Positions 7,820-16,124 of a DNA stretch of 64,000 nt are shown here, one piece after another. A program made the position numbers and the translations under genes. Source of the DNA: Pyxidicoccus sp. MSG2 (GTDB lineage Bacteria > Myxococcota > Myxococcia > Myxococcales > Myxococcaceae); assembly GCF_026626705.1 (NCBI RefSeq), contig NZ_JAPNKC010000001.1, positions 6,528,001 to 6,592,000 of the forward strand, read 5' to 3'. The notes below the pieces were generated by a model, which was not told the DNA's origin, ran no database searches, and saw only the letters and a list, made by a program, of their open reading frames with translations. Position 1 is the first letter of the stretch; each line of letters starts with the position of its first letter.

Positions 7820-8662
7820 TCATTTCACGAAGTTGAGGAGCTGGCTCAGGTTGAGCGGCACGGACTGGGAGTCCGAGGTGAGCTTTCCGTCCAGCTTCAC
7901 CTGCGCGCTCCCACCCGAGCGCAGCGCCATGGCCGCCGAGGCCGCGCTCAAGAGATTGATGGTGAGCGGCAGCGTCACCTGCTTCGTGCCGCTGCCGTCC
8001 AGTAGGCCCAGGTTTCCTGTGGACAGGTTGCCCACATTCGCGCCGCCCACCTTGAGTGCGCCGGTAATCCCGGCCACCGGCAGGGGGAAGCTGTTGCGGT
8101 TCTTGATTTCGAGGGGGAACTCCACCGTGGCGGTGGTGCCGCTGATGCCCTTGATGCGGGGCGCCTGGAAGGAGACCTGCGGAATCTTGGGCACCTCGAA
8201 GGCGCCCTCCTTCGACAGCGGGAAGTTGAGCACGCCGATGGGCGTCTTGATGCCCACGCTGCCCTCGGCCTTGTACGCGGCCTTGTCCTTGTTGAGGAAC
8301 GTCTCCACCACCGGGACGATGTCCGCGAACTTCACGTTGGCGGGGAACACCAATTCGCTCTTGCCGTTCTTCTTGAGCGACAGCCCCTTCTTCGGCTTGC
8401 CGGCGACCACCTGCTTGCCCTCGACGAAGAAGGAGTAGTCCACCGAGGCCAGGTCCAGCCCGAAGCTGTTGGGGTTGTTCACCTCGTACACGAGGTCCAC
8501 GGTGGCGTCGGACAGGGACGCGCTGGAGAGGCGGGCCGTCTTGAAGGTGAGGGTGGGCTTCTTGAAGGCCCCCTTCAGGAGGTTCTGGAGGGCGGCACAG
8601 CCCGTCAGCGTGGTGAAGGACAGGACTGCCAGGACGAGGAGGGCGCGTTTCATCTTGGGCAT
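7820..8662 (-). CDS. LEA type 2 family lipoprotein
   Basis: 280 residues. The signal peptide ends in a lipobox (TTLTGC, C22). Two LEA-2 (late embryogenesis abundant type 2, WHy-like) beta-sandwich repeats follow. The first has VDLVYEVNNPNSFGLDLASV (about residues 56-75) and the second has VEFPLEIKNRNSFPLPVAGI (about 180-199), each with the typical NPN or NRNSF turn. Family members are periplasmic or outer-membrane proteins linked to desiccation or stress protection; the exact role here is unknown. An alternative ATG lies three codons in. The gene is divergent from the S33 hydrolase gene across about 113 bases. Confidence 0.82.
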   Translation of the reverse strand: MPKMKRALLVLAVLSFTTLTGCAALQNLLKGAFKKPTLTFKTARLSSASLSDATVDLVYEVNNPNSFGLDLASVDYSFFVEGKQVVAGKPKKGLSLKKNGKSELVFPANVKFADIVPVVETFLNKDKAAYKAEGSVGIKTPIGVLNFPLSKEGAFEVPKIPQVSFQAPRIKGISGTTATVEFPLEIKNRNSFPLPVAGITGALKVGGANVGNLSTGNLGLLDGSGTKQVTLPLTINLLSAASAAMALRSGGSAQVKLDGKLTSDSQSVPLNLSQLLNFVK

Positions 8663-8775
8663 GGGCGTATCACCGGACGCGGTTTTCTATCGCGGATTCA
8701 ATGCCACCGTCCGGGCATGGTCGATGGGTGTACCGCGTTGCGGGCCGGATGGTATGTGGCAGGTCTCCCCGCATC

Positions 8776-10305
8776 ATGATGGAGGCACCCTTGCCCGGGG
8801 TCCGGACACACATCCCCTCCTTTGCTCCGCCCCGGCTCCGTGCCCTGCGCTGGCTGGCCCTGGGGCTCGCGGCGCTGGCGCTGGCGGGTTGCTCTCGGGG
8901 CGGGCCCTCCGGCGCCGAGGGCCGGAAGGTGGCGCTCAGCCCCTGCCGGCTGGAGGGAGTGGCCAGCCAGGCGCTGTGCGGCACGTACGAGGTGTTCGAG
9001 GACCGCGCGGCGAAGGCGGGCCGGAAGATTGCCCTGCGCGTGGTGGTGGTGCCGGCGCTGGCGGCCCAGTCGGAGCCGGACCCGCTGGTGCTACTGGCGG
9101 GAGGCCCGGGACAGGCGGCGTCGCGCGTGCCTCAAGTCCTGCTCGCGCTGGAGCGCATCCGCCGCAAGCGCGACATCGTCCTGGTGGACCAGCGCGGCAC
9201 CGGGGGTTCGAATCCGCTGGAGTGTGAGCCGCACCCGCTGGAGGAGGGGCTGGCGGCGCGCTTCGACGACAGCGGCGCGGCGGAGAAGCTGCGCAAGTGC
9301 CGCGAGGGCTGGGCCGCGGACGTGCGCCACTACACCACGCCCAACGCGATGGATGATCTGGACGAGGTGCGCGCCGCGCTCGGCTACGACAAAATCAATC
9401 TCTGGGGCGTGTCCTACGGCACGCGCGCGGCGCTGGTGTACATGCGCCAGCACCCGGACCGGGTGCGCACCGCGATTCTGGACGGCGTGGCGCCCATGAG
9501 CCTGTACCTGCCGCTGAACGCGCCGCGCGACGGGCAGCACGCGCTGGATGCGCTGCTGGCCCACTGCGCGAAGGACGCGGCCTGTGCGAAGGCGTACCCG
9601 GACCTGCGGCCGCGCACGGAAGGACTGCTGGCGAAGCTGGCGGCGGAGCCCGCGCGCGTCCACGTGCCGCACCCGCTCACCGGCGTGCCGGAGGAGTTCA
9701 CCCTGTCGCGCAGGGCCTTCCTGTCCGAGCTGTTCAGCCAGCTCTACAGCCCGGAGATGGCGTCGCTGGTGCCGCTGACGCTCGACAGGGTGGCGCGCGG
9801 CGAGTGGGCCCCCTTCGTGGCGCTGAGCGTGGGCCAGTCCGAGGGCGCGGGCCACACCGTGAGCCATGGCCTCTACTACGCCGTCGTCTGCGCGGAGGAC
9901 GCGCCCTTCTACGACGCGGCGGCGGTGGAGCGCGAGGCGAAGGGGACGTGGTTCGGCCCGGACATGGGGCTCGAGACGCTGGCCATCTGCGCGGACTGGC
10001 CGAAGGCCGCGCTGCCTGCGGGCTACCGCGAGCCGGTGGTGTCGGACGTGCCCACGCTGCTCTTGTCGGGAGAGCTGGACCCGGTGACGCCGCCCGCGTG
10101 GGCCGAGGACGCGAAGCGCACGCTCAGCCACAGCCTGCACGTGGTGGTGCCCGGCGTGGGCCACAACACGGTGGGCGCGGACTGCGCGCGCACGCTGATG
10201 AACGACTTGCTCACGCGCGGGAGCGTGGAGGGGCTGACGCCTTCGTGCGGCACGAGCCTGACCCGGCCTCCCTTCTTCACCTCCTTCGCCGGCCCGGTGC
10301 CTTGA
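8776..10305 (+). CDS. Alpha/beta-hydrolase (S33-type peptidase) lipoprotein
   Basis: About 509 residues. The signal WLALGLAALALAGC ends with a lipobox at C39 counted from the ATG at 8776; the start is uncertain by a few codons because a second ATG follows at once. The fold is the tripeptidyl-aminopeptidase/SlpD-like branch: oxyanion segment LLAGGPGQ, DQRGTGGS, nucleophile elbow GVSYGT (S213), then the TAP C-terminal motifs SGELDPVTPP (Asp) and VPGVGHNT (His). The complete triad predicts an active exopeptidase, probably taking N-terminal residues from peptides outside the cytoplasm. One base separates it from the ABC transporter genes, so they form an operon. Confidence 0.88.
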   Translation: MMEAPLPGVRTHIPSFAPPRLRALRWLALGLAALALAGCSRGGPSGAEGRKVALSPCRLEGVASQALCGTYEVFEDRAAKAGRKIALRVVVVPALAAQSEPDPLVLLAGGPGQAASRVPQVLLALERIRRKRDIVLVDQRGTGGSNPLECEPHPLEEGLAARFDDSGAAEKLRKCREGWAADVRHYTTPNAMDDLDEVRAALGYDKINLWGVSYGTRAALVYMRQHPDRVRTAILDGVAPMSLYLPLNAPRDGQHALDALLAHCAKDAACAKAYPDLRPRTEGLLAKLAAEPARVHVPHPLTGVPEEFTLSRRAFLSELFSQLYSPEMASLVPLTLDRVARGEWAPFVALSVGQSEGAGHTVSHGLYYAVVCAEDAPFYDAAAVEREAKGTWFGPDMGLETLAICADWPKAALPAGYREPVVSDVPTLLLSGELDPVTPPAWAEDAKRTLSHSLHVVVPGVGHNTVGADCARTLMNDLLTRGSVEGLTPSCGTSLTRPPFFTSFAGPVP

Positions 10306-10306
10306 G

Positions 10307-11041
10307 ATGATTGAAGCCAGGAACCTGCACAAGCGCTTCGGCGCGGTGACGGCAGTGGAGGACGTGTCCTTCACCGCGCGGGACGGCGTGATTACGGGCC
10401 TGCTGGGTCCCAACGGCGCGGGCAAGACGACGACGCTGCGCATGCTCTACACGCTGGTGCGTCCGGACGGGGGCACCGCGCTGGTGGACGGCGTGGACGT
10501 GGTGCAGCGGCCCGAGGACGCGCGCCGCGCCCTGGGCGTGCTGCCGGACACGCGCGGCCTCTACCCGCGCCTCACCGCCCGCGAGCACGCGCGCTACTTC
10601 GGCGAGCTGCATGGCCTGTCCGGCGCGGCGCTCGACACGCGCGTGGACGAGCTCATCGAGTTGCTGGACATGAAGGACATCGCGGACCGGCGCACCGAGG
10701 GCTTCAGCCAGGGCCAGCGGGTGAAGGTGGCGCTGGCGCGCGCGCTGGTGCACGGGCCTCACAACGTGCTGCTGGACGAGCCCACCAACGGCCTGGACGT
10801 GATGAGCACCCGCGCGGTGCGCACGCTGCTGCGGCAGTTGAAGGCGGAGGGACGGTGCGTGGTGTTCTCCAGCCATGTCATGCAGGAGGTGGCCGCGCTG
10901 TGTGACCGCATCGTCGTGGTGGCGCACGGGCGCGTGGTGGCGGACGGGACGCCGGACGAGCTGCGGGCCCGTACCGGCAAGGACAGCCTGGAGGAGGCCT
11001 TCGTGGCCACCATCGGCAGCGAGCAGGGGCTGATGCAATGA
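10307..11041 (+). CDS. ABC transporter ATP-binding protein, NatA-like
   Basis: 244 residues with all nucleotide-binding motifs: Walker A GPNGAGKTT (about residues 36-44), ABC signature FSQGQRVKVALARAL, Walker B NVLLDEPTNGLD and the switch His in VVFSSHVMQEV. The overall sequence fits the NatA branch (sodium exporter of Bacillus) and related ABC-2 exporters. It powers the permease encoded next, whose ATG overlaps its stop by 4 bases (ATGA). The substrate cannot be read from the sequence; Na+ is a family precedent only. Confidence 0.9.
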   Translation: MIEARNLHKRFGAVTAVEDVSFTARDGVITGLLGPNGAGKTTTLRMLYTLVRPDGGTALVDGVDVVQRPEDARRALGVLPDTRGLYPRLTAREHARYFGELHGLSGAALDTRVDELIELLDMKDIADRRTEGFSQGQRVKVALARALVHGPHNVLLDEPTNGLDVMSTRAVRTLLRQLKAEGRCVVFSSHVMQEVAALCDRIVVVAHGRVVADGTPDELRARTGKDSLEEAFVATIGSEQGLMQ

Positions 11042-12210
11042 GGCACCTGGTCGGCACCGTCTTCCGCAAGGAATTGAAGGACCACCTGCGCGACCGGCGC
11101 TCGGTGCTCACCGCGGTGATGTTCCCGCTGCTGGGCCCCGTCGTCTTCCTGGTGATGTTCAACCTGCTGGCCTCCTGGTACCGGCAGGACCGGCCGCTGG
11201 AGTTGCCGGTGGTGGGGCGCTCGCATGCCCCCAGCCTGATGGCCTTCCTGGAGCGCTACGGGGCGACGCTGACGGAGGCGCCCGCGGACTACGAGGCGCG
11301 CATCCGCGCGGGCACGCTGGACGCGGTGCTCATCGTCCCGGAGGACTACGGCAAGGAGTTCTCCGCCGGGCGCACCGCCGAGGTGCAGCTCGTCGTGGAC
11401 AGCTCGCGCCAGTCCGCGCGCCACTCCATCCTGCGCGCGCGCCGGCTCCTGGAGGCGTACGCGGGGCTGCTGGGCAACCAGCGCCTCTATGCGCGCGGCA
11501 TCGCCCCGGAGCTGGCCATCCCCGTGCGCGTGGAGGAGCTCGACTTGTCCACGCCCGAGCGCACCGCGGCGGGCGTGCTCAACATGGTGCCCCTCTTCCT
11601 GGTGCTGGCCGCCTTCGCGGGCGGCATGCAGGTGGCCAGTGACACCATGGCCGGCGAGCGCGAGCGCGGCTCGCTGGAGCCGCTCCTGCTCAACCCCGCT
11701 CCGCGCGGCGCGGTGGTGGCGGGCAAGTGGATGGCCACCGTCGCCATGGCGGCCGGCGCGGTGCTGCTGACGCTGGTGGGCTACCTGCTGGTGGTGCGGC
11801 GCGTGCCGCTGGAGGATTTGGGCGTGAAGGCCCGCTTCGACGCGCCCGCCGCCCTGGGCATGGCCGCGGCGGTGCTGCCGCTGACGCTGGCCGCGTCGTC
11901 CGTGCAGATGTGGGTGTCCACGTATGCACGCTCCTTCAAGGAGGCGCAGACGTACCTGTCGCTCCTCATGGTGGTGCCCATGCTGCCGGGCATGGTGCTG
12001 GCGCTGTCGCCGCTCCAGACGAAGCCGTGGATGTTCGCCGTGCCGGTGCTCGGGCAGGAATTGCTCGCGGGCGAGGTGATGCGCGGCGAAACGCTGGGCC
12101 CGCTGCCCTTCCTCATCGCCGCGGCCTCCAGCCTCGCGGTGGCGGCGCTGGCCCTGCGCATCACCTCCCGCCTGCTGACCCAGGAGCGCATCATCTTCGG
12201 CCGAGGCTGA
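11038..12210 (+). CDS. ABC-2 type permease, NatB-like
   Basis: 390 residues. One N-terminal transmembrane helix (about residues 22-43, VMFPLLGPVVFLVMFNLL) is followed by a periplasmic domain of about 130 residues, then five or six C-terminal helices including the NMVPLFLVLAAFAGGMQVA region with the conserved DTMAGERERGSLEPLL loop. This layout and loop match NatB and other ABC-2 exporter permeases. It pairs with the overlapping ATPase gene upstream. The third operon member is the secreted S33 hydrolase, so export of or defence against a peptide is as plausible as ion export. Confidence 0.88.
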   Translation: MRHLVGTVFRKELKDHLRDRRSVLTAVMFPLLGPVVFLVMFNLLASWYRQDRPLELPVVGRSHAPSLMAFLERYGATLTEAPADYEARIRAGTLDAVLIVPEDYGKEFSAGRTAEVQLVVDSSRQSARHSILRARRLLEAYAGLLGNQRLYARGIAPELAIPVRVEELDLSTPERTAAGVLNMVPLFLVLAAFAGGMQVASDTMAGERERGSLEPLLLNPAPRGAVVAGKWMATVAMAAGAVLLTLVGYLLVVRRVPLEDLGVKARFDAPAALGMAAAVLPLTLAASSVQMWVSTYARSFKEAQTYLSLLMVVPMLPGMVLALSPLQTKPWMFAVPVLGQELLAGEVMRGETLGPLPFLIAAASSLAVAALALRITSRLLTQERIIFGRG

Positions 12211-12316
12211 GGGTCGGTACGCACCCGAGGGGCTCGGCGCGCACCCCCGGGCTCGGCCGTCCGCCTGCTCTCGCATGCTTCCGTTTCCTTTCGGACGGTG
12301 TGAGGCTGGCGTGCAG

Positions 12317-12850
12317 ATGCCCTCCGAGCCGATGACCCGCGCGATGGTGTTCGAGTGCCTCTTCATCAAGGGGCTGAATGCGGACGGCGCGCTCGCGAAC
12401 CTGCTGCGAGCCGAGGGCGTGGAGCTGCGGTCCCTGAAGGCGGAGTACCCCATCCAGGTGCTCAACCGGTGCGTGGACGCCACCTGTGCGCACCTGTATC
12501 CGGACCTGGAGATTGAAGACGCGCGGCTGCGACTGGGCCGCGGCTTCGTGCAGGGCTTCGTCCAGACGCTGCTGGGCCGGGCGGTGGCGGTGGGCCTGCC
12601 CATGCTGGGCCCGGTGCGCTACCTCAAGCGCTTCCCGGACTACGTGTTGATGGACGACTCTCCGCTGCGGGTGACGCTGGTGCAGCTGGGGGAGCGTACC
12701 TTCCGCATGGAGTTCCGGAACGAGTTCCACGTGTTGTCGGGCTTCATGTCGGGCGTCCTGTTGGAATGGCTGAAGCTGGCGCGCGTCGAGGCGACCATCA
12801 CCACCGAGCGTCACTCGCCCATGAGTTTCGATCTTCACATCGCGTGGTAG
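12317..12850 (+). CDS. DUF2378 (TIGR02265) family protein
   Basis: About 177 residues. It matches the myxobacterial DUF2378 paralogous family: an N-terminal VFECLFIKGLN segment, a middle LYPDLEIEDARLRLGRGFVQGF, and a C-terminal DDSPLRVTLVQLGERTFRMEF with SGFMSGVLLEWL. The family resembles a heme-NO-binding-like scaffold in length, but that is not established here and no cofactor residue is claimed. Starts at 12275 and 12311 are also possible; 12317 gives the usual family length. Soluble and cytoplasmic, role unknown. It is followed by a 20-bp palindrome and the DUF2804 gene. Confidence 0.75.
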   Translation: MPSEPMTRAMVFECLFIKGLNADGALANLLRAEGVELRSLKAEYPIQVLNRCVDATCAHLYPDLEIEDARLRLGRGFVQGFVQTLLGRAVAVGLPMLGPVRYLKRFPDYVLMDDSPLRVTLVQLGERTFRMEFRNEFHVLSGFMSGVLLEWLKLARVEATITTERHSPMSFDLHIAW

Positions 12851-12901
12851 CCCCGCGGGGCGGCAATGTCGGCGGGTGGCCCTTGGTGGGCGACTCCGGG
12901 T

Positions 12902-12921
12902 GACAACCGCGCGCGGTTGTC
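12902..12921. promoter_or_regulatory. Perfect 20-bp palindrome, candidate operator
   Basis: GACAACCGCG joined to CGCGGTTGTC with no spacer and no mismatch. It lies 15 bases upstream of the ATG at 12937 and 51 bases after the DUF2378 stop. As RNA it would form a stem with no proper loop, so a protein-binding site is more likely than a terminator. Confidence 0.5.
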
Positions 12922-12936
12922 CTCCAATGGGGGGAG

Positions 12937-14004
12937 ATGACGCCCGAGCGAGAAGCCTCCCTTCCCCCCGCACCGGCCTCCGTGGCCTCGGCGCGGGGTG
13001 AGCCCCGATTTGGCACGTACCAGGGCGAGCTGCCCGAGGTGGACCTCCCCAAGCTGCAGGGGCAGTGGTCCCCGACGCGCACCACGCGCCTGCTCAAGCG
13101 CAAGCGCTGGCACTACACCTTCGCGGCCACGCAGGAAGTCGCGGCCCTCTTCGCGGTGGTGGACCTGGGCTACACGGCCAGCGCGTTCGCGGTGGCGCTG
13201 GACCTCAAGGAGCGCCGGCCGCTGTGTGACGTGAGCTTCCTGGGCGCGCCCGGGCCCATGGTGGAGCTGGGCGACAAGCCCGGGGCGGGGCTCAACGCCC
13301 GCTTCCGGACGCTGGGCGGCCGGCTGTCGGTGAAGCGCGGCGAGGAGGACGAGCGCTACCACGTGGAGGTGGACGTCAGCCGGCTTCGCACGGGCAGCCT
13401 CCAGTCCTTCCAGTGGGCGGGGGATTTGCTGGTGGCCGGCGGCCCGCCCGCGCTGACGGTGATTGCACCGGTGGAGGGGGACGGGCTCGTCAACGTCACG
13501 ATGAAGCGCAACGGCCTGTTGTCCTTCGGCAGCCTGGAGGCGGGCGGCAAGCGCTTCCGGCTCGACGGCGGCGTGGGCGGCATGGACTACACGCAGGGCT
13601 ACCTGGCGCGGCACACGGCCTGGCGCTGGGCCTTCGCCGCCGGGCGGCTGGCGGATGGGATGCCGGTGGGCATCAACCTCGTGGAGGGCTTCAACGAGAG
13701 CAACGTCGAGGCGAACGAGAATGCGCTGTGGCTCGGAGACAGGCTGTACCCGCTGGCGCGGGCGCGCTTCGAGTACAACCCGAAGGAGCTGATGGAGCCG
13801 TGGCGGCTGACGACGGTGGATGGCGCGGTGGACCTGCGCTTCCAGCCGTTCCACGTGCACCGCGAGGAGCGGAACTTGCGCCTCGTGGTGAGTCACTTCG
13901 CGCAGCCGGTGGGCTTCTTCCAGGGCACGGTGAAGCTGGGCGGACGCACGCTGGAGCTGAACAACGTGCCCGGCGTCACCGAGGACCAGGACATGCTGTG
14001 GTGA
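12937..14004 (+). CDS. DUF2804 family protein
   Basis: 355 residues, close to the usual family length. Family features include GTYQGELPEVDL, the KRKRWHYTFAATQEVAALFAVVDLGY block, a central FRLDGGVGGMDYTQGYLARH, and the C-terminal HREERNLRLVVSHFAQPVGFF with FQGTVKL. The protein is predicted to be beta-rich and to resemble lipocalin/AttH-like folds; no catalytic mechanism is known. There is no signal peptide. A G-rich ribosome site runs almost directly into the ATG. It sits alone behind the palindrome at 12902-12921, with a convergent gene downstream. Confidence 0.82.
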   Translation: MTPEREASLPPAPASVASARGEPRFGTYQGELPEVDLPKLQGQWSPTRTTRLLKRKRWHYTFAATQEVAALFAVVDLGYTASAFAVALDLKERRPLCDVSFLGAPGPMVELGDKPGAGLNARFRTLGGRLSVKRGEEDERYHVEVDVSRLRTGSLQSFQWAGDLLVAGGPPALTVIAPVEGDGLVNVTMKRNGLLSFGSLEAGGKRFRLDGGVGGMDYTQGYLARHTAWRWAFAAGRLADGMPVGINLVEGFNESNVEANENALWLGDRLYPLARARFEYNPKELMEPWRLTTVDGAVDLRFQPFHVHREERNLRLVVSHFAQPVGFFQGTVKLGGRTLELNNVPGVTEDQDMLW

Positions 14005-14014
14005 CGGGGTGGCC

Positions 14015-14428
14015 TCAGGCCGGACTCATCCTTCGCCGGACTGGCCGCGAGAGGCCCAGCACCCCGGCGTAGATGGCGGCGTCCGCGAGCAGGGCCAGCA
14101 CGAGGTGCATCACACCCTCGTACCGGTCCAGGCTCCGGTAGCCCCAGGCATGTTCCAACTCCGTCGCGAGCAGCAGGAGCGACATGCCCTCGAACAACGC
14201 GAAGCGCAGCCAGCAGCGCCACGGGGCATCGTCAAACAGCAGTGAGGAGAGCAGGGCAATCAGGGCCGCGGGGAAGACCATCATCAGCAGCCTGATGCCC
14301 CAGAAGTCCTCCTTGGTTCCCTCGTACATCCCGTAGAAGGCCCAGAAGGCCGCGAAGCCTCCGCCGCAGAGGCACGCCACGTCGAACAGAATGCCCAATC
14401 CGTGTCTCAACCACTTCTGCACGGCCAC
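14015..14428 (-). CDS. Small integral membrane protein, function unknown
   Basis: 137 residues with about four hydrophobic helices: LFDVACLCGGGFAAFWAFY, LLMMVFPAALIALLSSLLF, FALFEGMSLLLLATEL and VLALLADAAIYAGVLGL. No family motif is recognised. The start is the ATG at 14428. The stop lies 10 bases from the convergent DUF2804 stop. The inverted repeat at 14491-14519 lies 63 bases upstream of the start and might regulate this gene. Confidence 0.65.
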   Translation of the reverse strand: MAVQKWLRHGLGILFDVACLCGGGFAAFWAFYGMYEGTKEDFWGIRLLMMVFPAALIALLSSLLFDDAPWRCWLRFALFEGMSLLLLATELEHAWGYRSLDRYEGVMHLVLALLADAAIYAGVLGLSRPVRRRMSPA

Positions 14429-14490
14429 CCCCTGGAAAGAGGCGTGAACCTACCGGCGGGAGTTGGTTACGGCACGGAACAAGCCCACGG

Positions 14491-14519
14491 CTCATCGATA
14501 ACTCCTGGTTATCAATGAG
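14491..14519. terminator. AT-rich inverted repeat, terminator or operator
   Basis: CTCATCGATAAC and GTTATCAATGAG pair at 11 of 12 positions around the loop TCCTG. It begins 9 bases past the stop of the minus-strand gene ending at 14528, the expected place for a terminator, but it lacks a T-tract and also lies in the promoter zone of the next minus-strand gene. Confidence 0.5.
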
Positions 14520-14527
14520 GACGGGTG

Positions 14528-15955
14528 TCAGGGCGATGTGTGGATGAGCTCGGAAGTGAGCTTCCCCTCGGGACGGACCTGCTCCAGCCACTCCAGTTGT
14601 CCCCGGGCGTTGGCTCTCGCCCTCGCCGTGCTGGCGCCGACGGTCAGCGTGAGCGCGCTGGCGGATGAGTCACGGCGCAGGGTGAGCTCCAGCGGTGCGG
14701 TGACGTCGTCGGCCGGACGGTACACGTCGAGCACCACCTCCGGCCTGTCTCCGGGCAACAGCCACCTGCTCACGGCGAGGCGGACGTCGTCGTCCGTGGC
14801 GAGCCCCCGGTTCGAAGTGAAATTGCCCTTCAGGACGCGCGCACCCTGGCGGCCCTCGTAGCGGTACGTGGTGCCGGGGACGGTGAGCGCCTCCGGGCCG
14901 GCGGGCTCGGCGCCGCGGGCATTGCGCGTTGCTGCCTCACGCTGCGCGGTAGGCGCCCCGGGAGCGGCGGGGTCGCCGCGGGCACTGCGCGTGGCGGCTT
15001 CGTGCTGCGCGGTAGGCGCCCCGGGAGCGGCGGGGGCGCCACCGGACGGGGGGCGGGTTGCCGGCTCCTTCTCGCGCCGCAAGGTCACCTGCATGGTCAG
15101 GGCGCCATCCTCCGCCCGCGCATGACGCAGCTCCGTCAGGTGGCCCCGCTCGTCGGTGAGCGTGGTGGTGGTGATGTCCTCCGCTCTCTGCGTGCCGTCC
15201 GCGCCTGGCAGCAGCAGGCTGGTGGTGGACTCGGTGCGCGTGCGGCCGGGCGCCTCGCTCCTCGACGTGCGCCACTCGAAGCCGGCGAGCTGACCGTCCA
15301 GCTTCAGCACGTGGAGCTCCTCGCCTTGCTCGGACGCACGCGGGTGGCCCGGCGCCTGGAGCGTGCGGGCCAGGTCCAGGGTGATGCGGCGGAACGTCCG
15401 CGCGTAGCCGGGCTCGTCGTGGGCGCACAGCAGCGGCAACTCGCGGCTCGTGCTGACCATCAGCTTCATCTGCCCCGGCGCGGTCGTTTCGTAGTCCACG
15501 CGGAAGAACAGGGCCGGTGCTCCCTCCACCACGGCGACCTCCGTGGGCTGCATGCGCCGCACCGTGACGCCCGGGCCTTCACTCACCGCCTTCGCCACCG
15601 CGAGCAGCGCGCCCGCGGCGTCGAGCGGCCGCTCATAGACGAAGCACGCCAGCGCGGCCCCGGTGCCCAGCGGAATGTCGATGCGCGTGGAGCCCTCATT
15701 GCGCGCCAGCGTGGGCGGCGCGCTGGCCTCCACCTCCGCGGTGAAGACGCGCTCGGGTGAGTCCACGCGGTGCTTCGGCAGTGGTGGCAGCTCACGCGCG
15801 AAGGCCCCCGTGGGCTCGGGTTCGCCCGGCGCGGTGGAACCCCCCGTGGTGGAGTTCCCCGCCTGCGTCCCAGGCTGTCCGGCTCCCGGCCGGGAGGTCC
15901 GTGATGGGCTGGCGCAGGCGGTGGCGAGGCACAGCAGGAGGACGAGTTGACGCAT
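14528..15955 (-). CDS. Large exported lipoprotein, function unknown
   Basis: 475 residues from the ATG at 15955, where a short signal (MRQLVLLLCLATAC) begins. After a low-complexity linker, residues about 50-230 look like a folded domain with DIPLGTGAALACFVYERPLDAAGAL. A 21-residue imperfect repeat rich in Ala and Pro follows (PAAPGAPTAQREAATRNARG), then a C-terminal beta-rich domain (YRYEGRQGARVLKGNF onward). No catalytic motif or named family is recognised. It probably acts at the envelope. It is followed by the hairpin at 14491-14519, and its upstream gap holds the long inverted repeat at 16041-16097. Confidence 0.65.
   Translation of the reverse strand: MRQLVLLLCLATACASPSRTSRPGAGQPGTQAGNSTTGGSTAPGEPEPTGAFARELPPLPKHRVDSPERVFTAEVEASAPPTLARNEGSTRIDIPLGTGAALACFVYERPLDAAGALLAVAKAVSEGPGVTVRRMQPTEVAVVEGAPALFFRVDYETTAPGQMKLMVSTSRELPLLCAHDEPGYARTFRRITLDLARTLQAPGHPRASEQGEELHVLKLDGQLAGFEWRTSRSEAPGRTRTESTTSLLLPGADGTQRAEDITTTTLTDERGHLTELRHARAEDGALTMQVTLRREKEPATRPPSGGAPAAPGAPTAQHEAATRSARGDPAAPGAPTAQREAATRNARGAEPAGPEALTVPGTTYRYEGRQGARVLKGNFTSNRGLATDDDVRLAVSRWLLPGDRPEVVLDVYRPADDVTAPLELTLRRDSSASALTLTVGASTARARANARGQLEWLEQVRPEGKLTSELIHTSP
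14941..15035 (-). repeat. In-frame 63-bp tandem repeat
   Basis: A 32-bp core (GCTGCGCGGTAGGCGCCCCG and following bases) appears at 14941 and again at 15004, with a more diverged copy just before, at about 14893. The period of 21 codons keeps the frame and encodes the Ala/Pro-rich linker of the lipoprotein. Confidence 0.7.
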
Positions 15956-16040
15956 CGGTGGGCTCGGAGCTCGGAAAGGAGGGCCACGGGATGACGCCAG
16001 TCCGACCCCGCTCCCGGTCCGGCGGCGTCTCGAGGGCGTC

Positions 16041-16097
16041 CTGTTCGGAATTGTCGGGGGTTTTTGCGGCGACAAATCTCCCGACATTTCCGAACAG
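16041..16097. terminator. Long imperfect inverted repeat, terminator or operator
   Basis: The outer arms CTGTTCGGAA and TTCCGAACAG are perfect. Pairing continues inward through TGTCGGG and its complement, giving arms of about 25 bp around a loop near 16066-16071. It starts 28 bases past the stop of the DUF6986 gene (minus strand) and lies 86-142 bases upstream of the next minus-strand start. It could end the upstream operon or be a double operator; both fit. Confidence 0.5.
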
Positions 16098-16124
16098 CAC
16101 GCTCCCGGACCACTCCGGGCCCGC

